NCBI GenBank assembly: GCA_001825565.1
Contig: MHXM01000032.1
Span: forward strand, 1-9,763
Length of the DNA stretch: 9,763 nucleotides
Source of the DNA: Desulfuromonadaceae bacterium GWC2_58_13
GTDB taxonomy: Bacteria > Desulfobacterota > Desulfuromonadia > Desulfuromonadales > Trichloromonadaceae
Direction of reading: 5' to 3'
Part shown: in pieces, positions 1 to 6,823 of the stretch
Position numbering within the stretch: the stretch's first letter is position 1
Layout of the letters: each line of letters starts with the position of its first letter
Translations under genes and position numbers: made by a program
Notes under the pieces: generated by a model
Told to the model about the DNA's origin: nothing
Database searches by the model: none
What the model saw: only the letters and a program-made list of their open reading frames with translations

Positions 1-1148
1 AGAGAAGTTCCCCAATCCGGACTCAGATCCCATCGGACGCCGGCCCCCAGCCGCAGGACTTGCTCGTCGATCTCGTTTTCGGCCAACTCCTCGGCTTCAG
101 CCCGATTCAGGTAATAGCCGCCTCGTATAAATCCTGAGATATCCCGATGAATCCGCCGAACCAGCTCCAGGGTGACCGAGGTCTGCTTGACCGCGCCGGA
201 GCGCCCGGAAGCCAGTTCCACGTCGTACCCGAATCCCGTGGTCAACCGGGTGACGTCGGTACGGTAGTTCAGGTTGAAATGGGCCACGCCGCCGGTTTCG
301 TCCGCACTCACGTCCCGCTTGACAAATTCCAGATAAGGCGGCCGGAAAACCGGTTCGTAGGTTGCATACTCGCTGCGGGTGAAACGGCCGCCTATGGCCC
401 CATCGATGCTCCAGCGTTCGGCAATGACCTTCGCCAGGCCAAGCTGCACCGTCACATTGTCCTGCCGGGCATTTTCATACTCGGTGTGACTGTAATTCAG
501 GGCCAGGCTCTGGGTCAGCAAGGGAGACCATTTGTAGGCATAACTCCCGGAGACGTAATGGGTATCGCTGTCGGCGGCATTTCCGCCGGGGAATTTTTCG
601 ACGACATGGGAATATCCCCCCTCCAGGCTGCTTCGTTCGGTCAGGGCATAACTGCCGGACACCCCGAAGGTCCAGCGGTCGCGGCGAATCGCATCAAAGA
701 TCAGGCCACTGACCAGCAGATCGCGGTCCGGTTGATGGTCCTGAAGATAATTGACATTAAGGGACATACCCAACCGGGGCGTTTTCTGAAAGTCGAGCGA
801 GCCCAGATAATTCTGGTCTATGGCGCTGAGACCATCATGTTCCGCGTATTCGACGATACCGACCCGGCCGGACAGTTTGAATCTTGCCCGCTCCGTACCC
901 CGATCATAGGTAAGCATGGGAACCAGGATCGTGATGAAATCGCTTTCCGGATTTTTTTTTTCGATAAAGATGTTGTCGTTGTACTGCTCCTTCAGCTCCA
1001 GGGCGGGAGTCAATCGATCATCGGCGGCGATTGCCGGGTGACTCCGGCACATAAGGCACGCCGCGACGAAAATCAAACCGACGGCAACGGAAACAAGGGC
1101 GCGTCCCGCTCTCCGAGCCGACTTGAATGCGCGGATTCGGAACCACAT
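1..1148 (-). CDS. Outer-membrane beta-barrel protein of an exosortase/EPS locus (3' end outside window)
   Basis: The frame is open from the ATG at 1148 to the left edge, about 382 codons without a stop. It begins with a signal peptide: a basic N-terminus (residues 1-16), a hydrophobic stretch (about 17-34) and a probable cleavage after AIA at about residue 41. The mature protein opens with the motif YNDNIF (56-61), typical of the BBP2-type barrels found in PEP-CTERM/EPS loci. It continues as alternating polar and aromatic strands with short turns and frequent Tyr, Trp and Phe, as expected for an outer-membrane barrel. Its likely role is an outer-membrane channel or partner for polymer secretion; this is inferred from context. 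The start codon overlaps the stop of the export gene by one base (TGATG) and has no clear Shine-Dalgarno, so translation is probably coupled. An A10 run covers codons 63-66. The family assignment is moderately sure and the exact function is unknown. Confidence 0.8.
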   Translation of the reverse strand, partial: MWFRIRAFKSARRAGRALVSVAVGLIFVAACLMCRSHPAIAADDRLTPALELKEQYNDNIFIEKKNPESDFITILVPMLTYDRGTERARFKLSGRVGIVEYAEHDGLSAIDQNYLGSLDFQKTPRLGMSLNVNYLQDHQPDRDLLVSGLIFDAIRRDRWTFGVSGSYALTERSSLEGGYSHVVEKFPGGNAADSDTHYVSGSYAYKWSPLLTQSLALNYSHTEYENARQDNVTVQLGLAKVIAERWSIDGAIGGRFTRSEYATYEPVFRPPYLEFVKRDVSADETGGVAHFNLNYRTDVTRLTTGFGYDVELASGRSGAVKQTSVTLELVRRIHRDISGFIRGGYYLNRAEAEELAENEIDEQVLRLGAGVRWDLSPDWGTS

Positions 1149-2608
1149 CAGCGCACCACGATGACGTCGCCGCGCTGCAAACGGATATTCTGTTCGAGGT
1201 TTTCACCGCGAAGCACTTTCTTGTAATTAAAGTCAAAGCTCAGTGACTGGCCCGCGTCGTTCTCACGAAGAATTTTTATTTCATCTTCATCGGCGAAGGG
1301 ATTGAGCCCTCCCGCCATGGCCAGAGCCTGCAGCACATTGACACGAGAACTGATCAGGAACCGGCCCGGGCCGTTGACTCTGCCGATCACATAAATCTGC
1401 ATGCTGTTGGCCTGCTTGAGTTCCAGGGTAATCACCGGATCGGGGACATACAGGGAGACCCGGTTTTCGAGATCGGCCTTCAACTCGGGCAGGGTCCGTC
1501 CCGCGGCAAGGAGTTCTCCCAGGAGAGGGAAGGTAAACGTGCCATCCGGCGATACCACCACCGAACGAGACAGACTTTCATCCTTCCAGACGGAAACCTC
1601 CAGAATATCGCCGGGACCGAGGACATAATCCTCCCCGCCCAGCCCATGGGCGGACCGGGGAGCCGAGGATGACGGCGGCTCGGCAATCGCGATCTTTTCG
1701 ACGGAACCGGCGCTGGAACCGGTTGCTATTGCGGATTGGTGCCCGGGTGTCGAACTGTCCGGTCCGGCCAGACGCTGCGGTTCAAGCGCCGGGGTCGGCC
1801 GGTCGGCCGCCTCGTTGGGCGCTTTTTCCGATGCAGCCTGTTCGCGCTCTCGGGCGGCCTGGTCGCGCAGTTTTTCCACCTCGGCCTGTTCGCGTTCACG
1901 GTCGGCCCGGCCGCGCAGCTTTTCAAACTCGGCCTGTTCACGTTCAAGGGCGGCCTGGCCGCGCAGCTTTTCCAACTCGGCCTGTTCACGTTCACGGTCG
2001 GCCTGGCCGCGCAGTTTTTCCAACTCGGCCCGTTCGCGCTCTCGGGCGGCCTGGCCGCGCAGCTTTTCCAACTCGGCCCGTTCGTGCTCTCGGTCGGCCT
2101 GGCCGCGCAGCTTTTCCAACTCGGCCTGTTCACGTTCACGGGCGGCCTGGCCGCGCAGTTTTTCCGACTCGGCCTGTTCGCGTTCACGGGCGGTTTGGCC
2201 GTTCAGTTTTTCCAGTTCGGCCGTTTTTTGCTGCTCCAGCATCAGGGCGCGCTCTCGTGCCGCCTGCTCCTTCAATTTTTGCCATTCGACCGGATCCCGT
2301 GCTTCCTCCGCCAGCGCAAGTCGCCGGGCTTCGGTTTTCTGCGCCAGCCGACGGGATTCTTCAAATTTCCGGAGGGCTTCAAGGGCCTCTTTTTTCGCCG
2401 CTTTCGCCTGAAAGGTCGCCGAATCCAGCGACTCAAGTTCATTTTCCGGTTCAACCTTCGGGGCGGCGGATGCAAGAGGAGCCGGCTCGTTCCACAACCC
2501 CCAGGAGACCGGAATCCCGCCGTCGGAGGAAGCACTCCAGGCGGCGCCGCCCCAGCAAAAACATAAGCCGGCAAAAGTTAATGCCCCATACCATTTCAAT
2601 GTTTTCAT
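1148..2608 (-). CDS. Wza/EpsD-type polysaccharide export protein with repeated charged helix
   Basis: Outer-membrane polysaccharide export protein of 486 residues. Residues 1-26 form a signal peptide that probably ends at AWSA. There is no convincing lipobox, unlike Wza, because Cys16 and Cys18 are not preceded by an L-[AS]-[GA] pattern. Residues about 65-262 are a very charged Ala/Glu/Arg/Lys/Gln helix, including eight 16-residue repeats (131-258) with core EKLRGQAAREREQA. A Pro/Ser/Thr-rich linker follows (about 263-322). The Poly_export domain begins at about 327 with DYVLGPGDILEVSVW, and an SLBB-type domain follows (about 403-486; QIYVIGRVNGPG, then LQRGDVIVV). Family members in such loci are usually near 200 residues, so the N-terminal half is an addition. 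The gene lies 47 nt after the TPR gene and overlaps the barrel gene by one base. The Shine-Dalgarno directly abuts this ATG, and a TTG at 2599 is the better-spaced start. The export function is well supported; the role of the helix is unknown. Confidence 0.92.
   Translation of the reverse strand: MKTLKWYGALTFAGLCFCWGGAAWSASSDGGIPVSWGLWNEPAPLASAAPKVEPENELESLDSATFQAKAAKKEALEALRKFEESRRLAQKTEARRLALAEEARDPVEWQKLKEQAARERALMLEQQKTAELEKLNGQTAREREQAESEKLRGQAAREREQAELEKLRGQADREHERAELEKLRGQAARERERAELEKLRGQADREREQAELEKLRGQAALEREQAEFEKLRGRADREREQAEVEKLRDQAAREREQAASEKAPNEAADRPTPALEPQRLAGPDSSTPGHQSAIATGSSAGSVEKIAIAEPPSSSAPRSAHGLGGEDYVLGPGDILEVSVWKDESLSRSVVVSPDGTFTFPLLGELLAAGRTLPELKADLENRVSLYVPDPVITLELKQANSMQIYVIGRVNGPGRFLISSRVNVLQALAMAGGLNPFADEDEIKILRENDAGQSLSFDFNYKKVLRGENLEQNIRLQRGDVIVVR
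1833..2216 (-). repeat. Eight in-frame 48-bp tandem repeats in the export gene
   Basis: Eight units of exactly 48 bp start at 1833, 1881, 1929, 1977, 2025, 2073, 2121 and 2169 on the plus strand. Most begin with tcggcctgtt or tcggcccgtt and end near cgcagcttttcc. Each unit encodes 16 residues, and substitutions between units are mostly Q/R, A/D and L/S/F/V. A weaker, degenerate unit seems to precede the array (residues 109-130). The run is in frame, so a gain or loss of units would change only the length of the helix. The repeats also keep other frames open here, which produces long spurious ORFs on the plus strand. Confidence 0.95.
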
Positions 2609-2615
2609 CTCCTTC
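2597..2615 (-). promoter_or_regulatory. Ribosome binding site abutting the nominal ATG of the export gene; TTG may be the true start
   Basis: Read on the minus strand, the sequence is GAAGGAG followed with no spacer by ATG AAA ACA TTG. The strong Shine-Dalgarno (2615-2609) touches the ATG at 2608, which is too close for normal initiation. The in-frame TTG at 2599-2597 lies 9 nt downstream of the GGAG, a usual distance. A protein starting there (MKWYGALTF...) would keep an intact signal peptide. The spacing is seen directly; the choice of TTG is inference. Confidence 0.5.
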
Positions 2616-2655
2616 GTTGCCCGCCGAGTGTCAGGATTTCAGCCCAAAACCCAAA

Positions 2656-5046
2656 TCATATGTTGCGCAAAGCGTCTTCGGCCAGGCCGCGCCCTTCGAA
2701 TTCACCGTTTCCAGCCAGGGATTTTTCCAGGAATCGCCGCGCCTGGTCTTTATCCCCTTCTTTAAGGAGAACCATCCCCATGTGATAATTCACCTCGGGA
2801 CTATCCGGAATGTTTGCCAGGGCGGCGGCCAACTGACGTTTGGCTTCGGCCAGACTCCCCTTTTTGAAATGCACCCAGCCGAGGGTATCCCGAATCGAGG
2901 CTTCTTCCGGCTTAAAGCTTTGCGCGCGCATGGCCAGATTCAAGGCCCGGTCCAGATCGCCGGGATTTCCCCTTTCGGCGAGCAGAAAGGCGAGATCGTT
3001 GGCCCCCTGCCAGAAATCGGGCCGCAGGCGCAAGGCGTCCTCAAGCAGCTTGACCGCCGCGACCGAATCCCCGTTACGCAGGCGAATTTGCGACAGGGCC
3101 AGGTAGGCGCCGGGATTGTTCGGATTCATGCGGATCGCTTCGCTGAAGGTATTTTCCGCCGCGACCAGGTTCCCCTCCGCCAGATAAATATCGGCGAGGT
3201 GGTTATAGGGAAGCGGCCATTGGGGCGCAAGTTTCAGGGCTTCCTCCAGGGCCTCCCGGGCTTCATCGAGATCGCCCGCGGCCATCCGCACCTCGGCCAG
3301 CAGGTTTTGATTTATGGCATCCCGGGGATTCTTTTCAATCCGCTGGCGCACAAAGGTCAACGCTGCCGACCGTTCCTTCTGCTGAATCAGCAGGCTGACC
3401 ATCGAAGCCGCCAGAAGGCCGTTTTCGGGCTGCAGCGCCAGGGCTTTTTCCATGAAGGACCGGGCTTCCCCGGGGCGGCCGTCGCCCTGACAGATTTCCG
3501 CAAGTTTCAGGTAAGCGAGGGGAATTTCGGGATGGCTTTTCACGATCCGGGCGAGCAGGTCTTCTGCTTTTCGGCTCTGTCCCTCCTGAACGAAATAGAC
3601 CGCCATCTCCAGACGGACGTTCACGTCATCCGGAATTTCGCTCAGAACGGATTCGAGAATTTCCCGCGCTTTGCCGAAATCTCCCTGACGGGCGTGGAAT
3701 CTTGCCAGGCCTTCCCGCAGGATTCTGGACTCGGGCAGGATCTGCAGTCCCTGTTGCAGGGTATCGAGCGCGAGGTTGTTTTCCTGATTCAGCACATGCG
3801 CCTCGGCCAGCCGCATGCGGGCGGCTTCCAGTTCGGGGCGTTCATTAACCACGGTGCGGAAATCGGCTACCGCCGCGGTCCCTTCCCCCCGCATCAGCCG
3901 GAGGTTTCCCTTGGTGAATCGGCCATCGACATTGTTGGCGCCGACGGCCAGAACCTCATCCACGATTTTTTCGGCGGTGGCGAAGTCTCCGTTCCCGAGA
4001 TGGATCTGCGCCATCCGGTTCTTCAATTCGAGCGTCCCCGGGGCCTGGGGGTCGTCGATGGCGGCAACGCCCTCCTCCAGAATGCCTAGGGACGAAGCGG
4101 CTTCTTCCCCGTTCATCAGGGGAATCTCCGCCATCGCCAAACGAATCCTTGCGCTCTTCGGATGATTGTCGCGAGCCCGGGACAGGAAATTTTTCCCTTT
4201 TTCCGGTTGCCGGTGAACCAGATAGAACTGGACGGCCTGCAGCCAGCGTTCTTCGTCCCCGGGTTTGGCGGCGACGAATTTTTCCACTACCTGGTCGGCT
4301 TCGGCCGATTTTTCGGAGGTCATGAGAAGGCCGGCCAGCAGCAGCGGCAACCGGCCGTTTTCAGGGTTTTGCTCCCACGCCTGGCGCACCAGGCGAACCG
4401 CCTCGACGGTATCTCCCGAGTGTTGGGCGATTTCCGCCTTTTTCAGAAGAAACGCTTCGGAACCGGGGTTTTTATCCAATCCCTTCTCCACCGCATCCAA
4501 CGCGCCCAGAAGATCCCCTTGCTGCTGGGCAATGGCCACCAGCAGAAGATAGATATCGGGCTCGCTGGACCCGGTCAGAACGAGCGGATCCAATATTTTC
4601 TTCGCCGCATCGAATTGTTTCCGGGAAACCAGCACCGCGCTTTTTAAAAGGAGCGCCGCGCTGTTTTCGGGATCCCTGGCCAGGACGGCTTCGGCCTTTT
4701 CATCGGCCTTATCGGGCAAACGGGCGCCGAGCAGGATCTTCCCCAGCTGGAGCTGGGCGTCGAACTGGTTGGGATCGAGTTCCACCGCTTTGCCGAGATG
4801 ACTCATGGCATTTTTAAGATTCCCCCGTTTCAATTCAACCAGGCCCAGAAGACGATAGGCGTCGGCGAATTTCGGATCGATCTGCAGGGCATTCCTCAAC
4901 TCCAGCCCGGCCTTGACGTAATCGTTCTGTGCATAGAAATGCTGGCCCTTGGAGAAGAATTTCGCCTTTTTTTCTTCTGGCCCGCTGCATCCGGCGACAC
5001 AGGACAACGCCACCAGCAAAACCGACATTTGTATCAAAAATCGCAT
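2656..5046 (-). CDS. prsT: PEP-CTERM system TPR-repeat lipoprotein (PrsT-like)
   Basis: A 796-residue lipoprotein built almost entirely of tetratricopeptide repeats. The signal peptide ends in the lipobox VAGC with lipidated Cys20. Ser at +2 predicts outer-membrane sorting. From about residue 35 to the end there are successive 34-residue helix pairs, recognisable by recurring patterns such as A-x-x-x-L-G-x-A-x-x-L-x-P and ending in KSLAGNGEFEGRGLAEDALRNI-type repeats. The TIGR02917-type PEP-CTERM TPR lipoproteins are usually somewhat longer (about 850-900 residues), so this is a slightly short but complete member. In Zoogloea, PrsT is linked to the PEP-CTERM/floc system; here a scaffold for assembly or export at the outer membrane is inferred. 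A GGGAG lies 9 nt before the ATG, with GAGG closer in. It sits between the WecA-like gene (110-nt gap) and the export gene (47-nt gap). The TPR lipoprotein identity is firm; the gene symbol is by family and context. Confidence 0.88.
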   Translation of the reverse strand: MRFLIQMSVLLVALSCVAGCSGPEEKKAKFFSKGQHFYAQNDYVKAGLELRNALQIDPKFADAYRLLGLVELKRGNLKNAMSHLGKAVELDPNQFDAQLQLGKILLGARLPDKADEKAEAVLARDPENSAALLLKSAVLVSRKQFDAAKKILDPLVLTGSSEPDIYLLLVAIAQQQGDLLGALDAVEKGLDKNPGSEAFLLKKAEIAQHSGDTVEAVRLVRQAWEQNPENGRLPLLLAGLLMTSEKSAEADQVVEKFVAAKPGDEERWLQAVQFYLVHRQPEKGKNFLSRARDNHPKSARIRLAMAEIPLMNGEEAASSLGILEEGVAAIDDPQAPGTLELKNRMAQIHLGNGDFATAEKIVDEVLAVGANNVDGRFTKGNLRLMRGEGTAAVADFRTVVNERPELEAARMRLAEAHVLNQENNLALDTLQQGLQILPESRILREGLARFHARQGDFGKAREILESVLSEIPDDVNVRLEMAVYFVQEGQSRKAEDLLARIVKSHPEIPLAYLKLAEICQGDGRPGEARSFMEKALALQPENGLLAASMVSLLIQQKERSAALTFVRQRIEKNPRDAINQNLLAEVRMAAGDLDEAREALEEALKLAPQWPLPYNHLADIYLAEGNLVAAENTFSEAIRMNPNNPGAYLALSQIRLRNGDSVAAVKLLEDALRLRPDFWQGANDLAFLLAERGNPGDLDRALNLAMRAQSFKPEEASIRDTLGWVHFKKGSLAEAKRQLAAALANIPDSPEVNYHMGMVLLKEGDKDQARRFLEKSLAGNGEFEGRGLAEDALRNI

Positions 5047-5156
5047 GATCCTCTTCTCCCTGAATGGATAATTTTGGCAAAAAACCCAAACTTACCGTCC
5101 TTTTTTAAGAAGCTGCCATGTAAGGACACTCATGTAAAAATGATGTTAGATTCTGT
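5047..5156 (-). other. 110-bp intergenic spacer between the WecA-like and TPR genes
   Basis: This AT-rich spacer holds the ribosome binding site of the TPR gene. It also has a weak inverted repeat on the minus strand (TTTGG, 8-nt loop, CCAAA, at about 5072-5089). I see no convincing terminator, no good -35/-10 pair and no sigma-54 GG-N10-GC pair, although in related loci the TPR gene can have its own promoter. Read-through from the upstream gene is the simplest reading. Confidence 0.4.
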
Positions 5157-6797
5157 TTAGAAGTTCGTTGGCAAAAAGGACCGGGCCACGGCGATGGCCA
5201 GGAAAACCAGGAAAATGGCTTTTGTCTGCGCCAACTTACCCCGCTTTTCAACCAGATGGATCTCGAAGCCGAAAAAGAAGGTGACGATTTTGGCCGCCAC
5301 GATCACCAGCACATACTGATCGACCTGCGACCCGGGAAAGGTGGGAACAATCAGGGCGATCACAAGGATTAAAAAATCGAGGGGCGTGGCTTGATACCCC
5401 TTGCGCCGCGTCAGCTTGATCACGAGAACGGACAGCAGCCCCAACAGTAACGACCCCAGATGACTGGATTGCAGGATTCGAAGGCCGAAACCTTCATGGT
5501 CCTGAACCTGGGAGGTATAAATCAAAAAAGGCATGAACAGATAAAGCACGGATCGGAGCAATATCCCCTGAAAGCGGATATCCAGCCAACCACCGGCGAC
5601 CAGGACCGGGATGGCGACCACCGCTCCCCATCCCAGCCATTGGGGAAGGACTTCAGGGAGAAGCAGATAAATGGCCGTCAGCAACAGAAGCAGCCAGGCC
5701 AACCCGGGAAAAGCCAAGCGCACCGGCAGCGCGGAAACATGCCAACGGGACTTGACTCTTTCCAGCGGGCCGGGACTCGTGGTCGCTGCGCGCAGAACCC
5801 ATTTTTCGTTTTCGGCCCAGAAAAGAATGGCGAAGTTAACCGCGGAGAAGCCCAGATACCCGCCGAGCAAAAGCCAATCGGAGTGAAACCTCAGAAGGTA
5901 GGCGCCGAGGGTCAGGGTTCCCTGAAACAGATAGATGACCAGAACCGCTTCGGAATGGCATAAACCGAGTCCGAGCAGTTTGTGGTGAAAATGGTTGCGG
6001 TCGGCCACGAATGGCGAGCGCCCTCGCCCCAGCCGTTCCATCATGACCCGCACCGTATCGAACACCGGAAAGCCCAGCAGCACCAGAGGGAGCAAAGGAC
6101 TGTAGGAAGAACCCTGGGTAATGCCGAGGGCCAGGGTGATGGCCAGAAAACCGAGAAGCTGGCTGCCGGCGTCTCCCATGAACACCGAGGCGGGATAAGT
6201 ATTGAATCGAAGGAATCCGAAAATGGCCCCGCAGACCGATGCGGCAATCAGGGTGGCCGCCACGTTGCCGGACTGATAACCCAGATATCCGAGACAAAGA
6301 AAGCTGAGCAGACTGATCCCGCCGGCCAGACCGTCAAGACCGTCGGAGAGATTGATGGCATTGGTCACCCCGACGATGGCGACGAGGGTGAGGGGAATGG
6401 CGATGAAATCGGGAAGGATCTGGCCTTCGGGCAACAGCACCCCGAGGGAACGGATCTGCACTCCGCCCCAGAAAATCGCGACCAGGGCGGCAATGATCTG
6501 GGCGATGAACTTGGCGCGAAACCCCAGATTCTTCAGGTCGTCCCAGAAACCGACCGCCACCACCAGCACCGAAGCCAACACCAGTGGGAGAACGCTCGCG
6601 CCGGGTAGCCAGAGAATCACCGGCACGAAGGTTCCCGTGGCCATCGCCAGACCTCCGGTGCGCGGCATGGGCATGGCGTGCACCTTGCGCTCATCGGGGA
6701 CGTCGACGGCCCGAAGTTGCCCCGCATAACGGCGGAAAACGGGGACCAGGGCGAGGGTAATGAACAAAGACAGCAATAGAGCCGAAAAATAGACCAT
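5157..6797 (-). CDS. WecA/MraY-type undecaprenyl-phosphate sugar-1-phosphate transferase with C-terminal membrane extension
   Basis: Polytopic inner-membrane enzyme expected to transfer a sugar-1-phosphate from a UDP-sugar to undecaprenyl phosphate, the first step of the polymer repeat unit. Numbered from the ATG at 6797 (546 residues), the family motifs are present in order: DVPDERKVH (32-40), the Mg-binding GFWDDLKN (83-90), NAINLSDGLDGLAGG (146-160), VFMGDAGS (205-212) and DRNHFHH (266-272). The usual catalytic core ends near residue 335. A further 200 residues hold about seven more hydrophobic segments, so this is a long variant. The frame also opens with a TTG at 6827 that overlaps the exosortase stop (TTGA), but no Shine-Dalgarno precedes it. 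The ATG at 6797 has AGG 7 nt upstream and gives a typical N-terminus (MVYFSALLLSLFITLALVP), so I prefer it. The enzyme class is firm; the sugar cannot be read from the sequence. Confidence 0.93.
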   Translation of the reverse strand: MVYFSALLLSLFITLALVPVFRRYAGQLRAVDVPDERKVHAMPMPRTGGLAMATGTFVPVILWLPGASVLPLVLASVLVVAVGFWDDLKNLGFRAKFIAQIIAALVAIFWGGVQIRSLGVLLPEGQILPDFIAIPLTLVAIVGVTNAINLSDGLDGLAGGISLLSFLCLGYLGYQSGNVAATLIAASVCGAIFGFLRFNTYPASVFMGDAGSQLLGFLAITLALGITQGSSYSPLLPLVLLGFPVFDTVRVMMERLGRGRSPFVADRNHFHHKLLGLGLCHSEAVLVIYLFQGTLTLGAYLLRFHSDWLLLGGYLGFSAVNFAILFWAENEKWVLRAATTSPGPLERVKSRWHVSALPVRLAFPGLAWLLLLLTAIYLLLPEVLPQWLGWGAVVAIPVLVAGGWLDIRFQGILLRSVLYLFMPFLIYTSQVQDHEGFGLRILQSSHLGSLLLGLLSVLVIKLTRRKGYQATPLDFLILVIALIVPTFPGSQVDQYVLVIVAAKIVTFFFGFEIHLVEKRGKLAQTKAIFLVFLAIAVARSFLPTNF

Positions 6798-6823
6798 GAC
6801 CCAACCTGTTGGAAAATGGCGCG

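Noticed and set aside
147..1226. 359-codon plus-strand open frame
   Set aside because: It is antisense to the barrel gene, whose minus-strand frame has a signal peptide, the YNDNIF motif and strand-like periodicity. The plus frame shows no recognisable domain.
1833..2216. CRISPR-like regular repetition
   Set aside because: The units are contiguous 48-bp copies with no unique spacers, and they encode an in-frame protein repeat.
1669..4089. 806-codon plus-strand open frame
   Set aside because: It lies opposite the export and TPR genes. The part over the 48-bp repeats is repetitive Arg/Pro/Ala sequence with no family motif, and the minus-strand frames have clear domains and signal peptides.
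5982..6608. 208-codon plus-strand open frame
   Set aside because: It is a shadow of the sugar-1-phosphate transferase gene, which carries all its family motifs on the minus strand.
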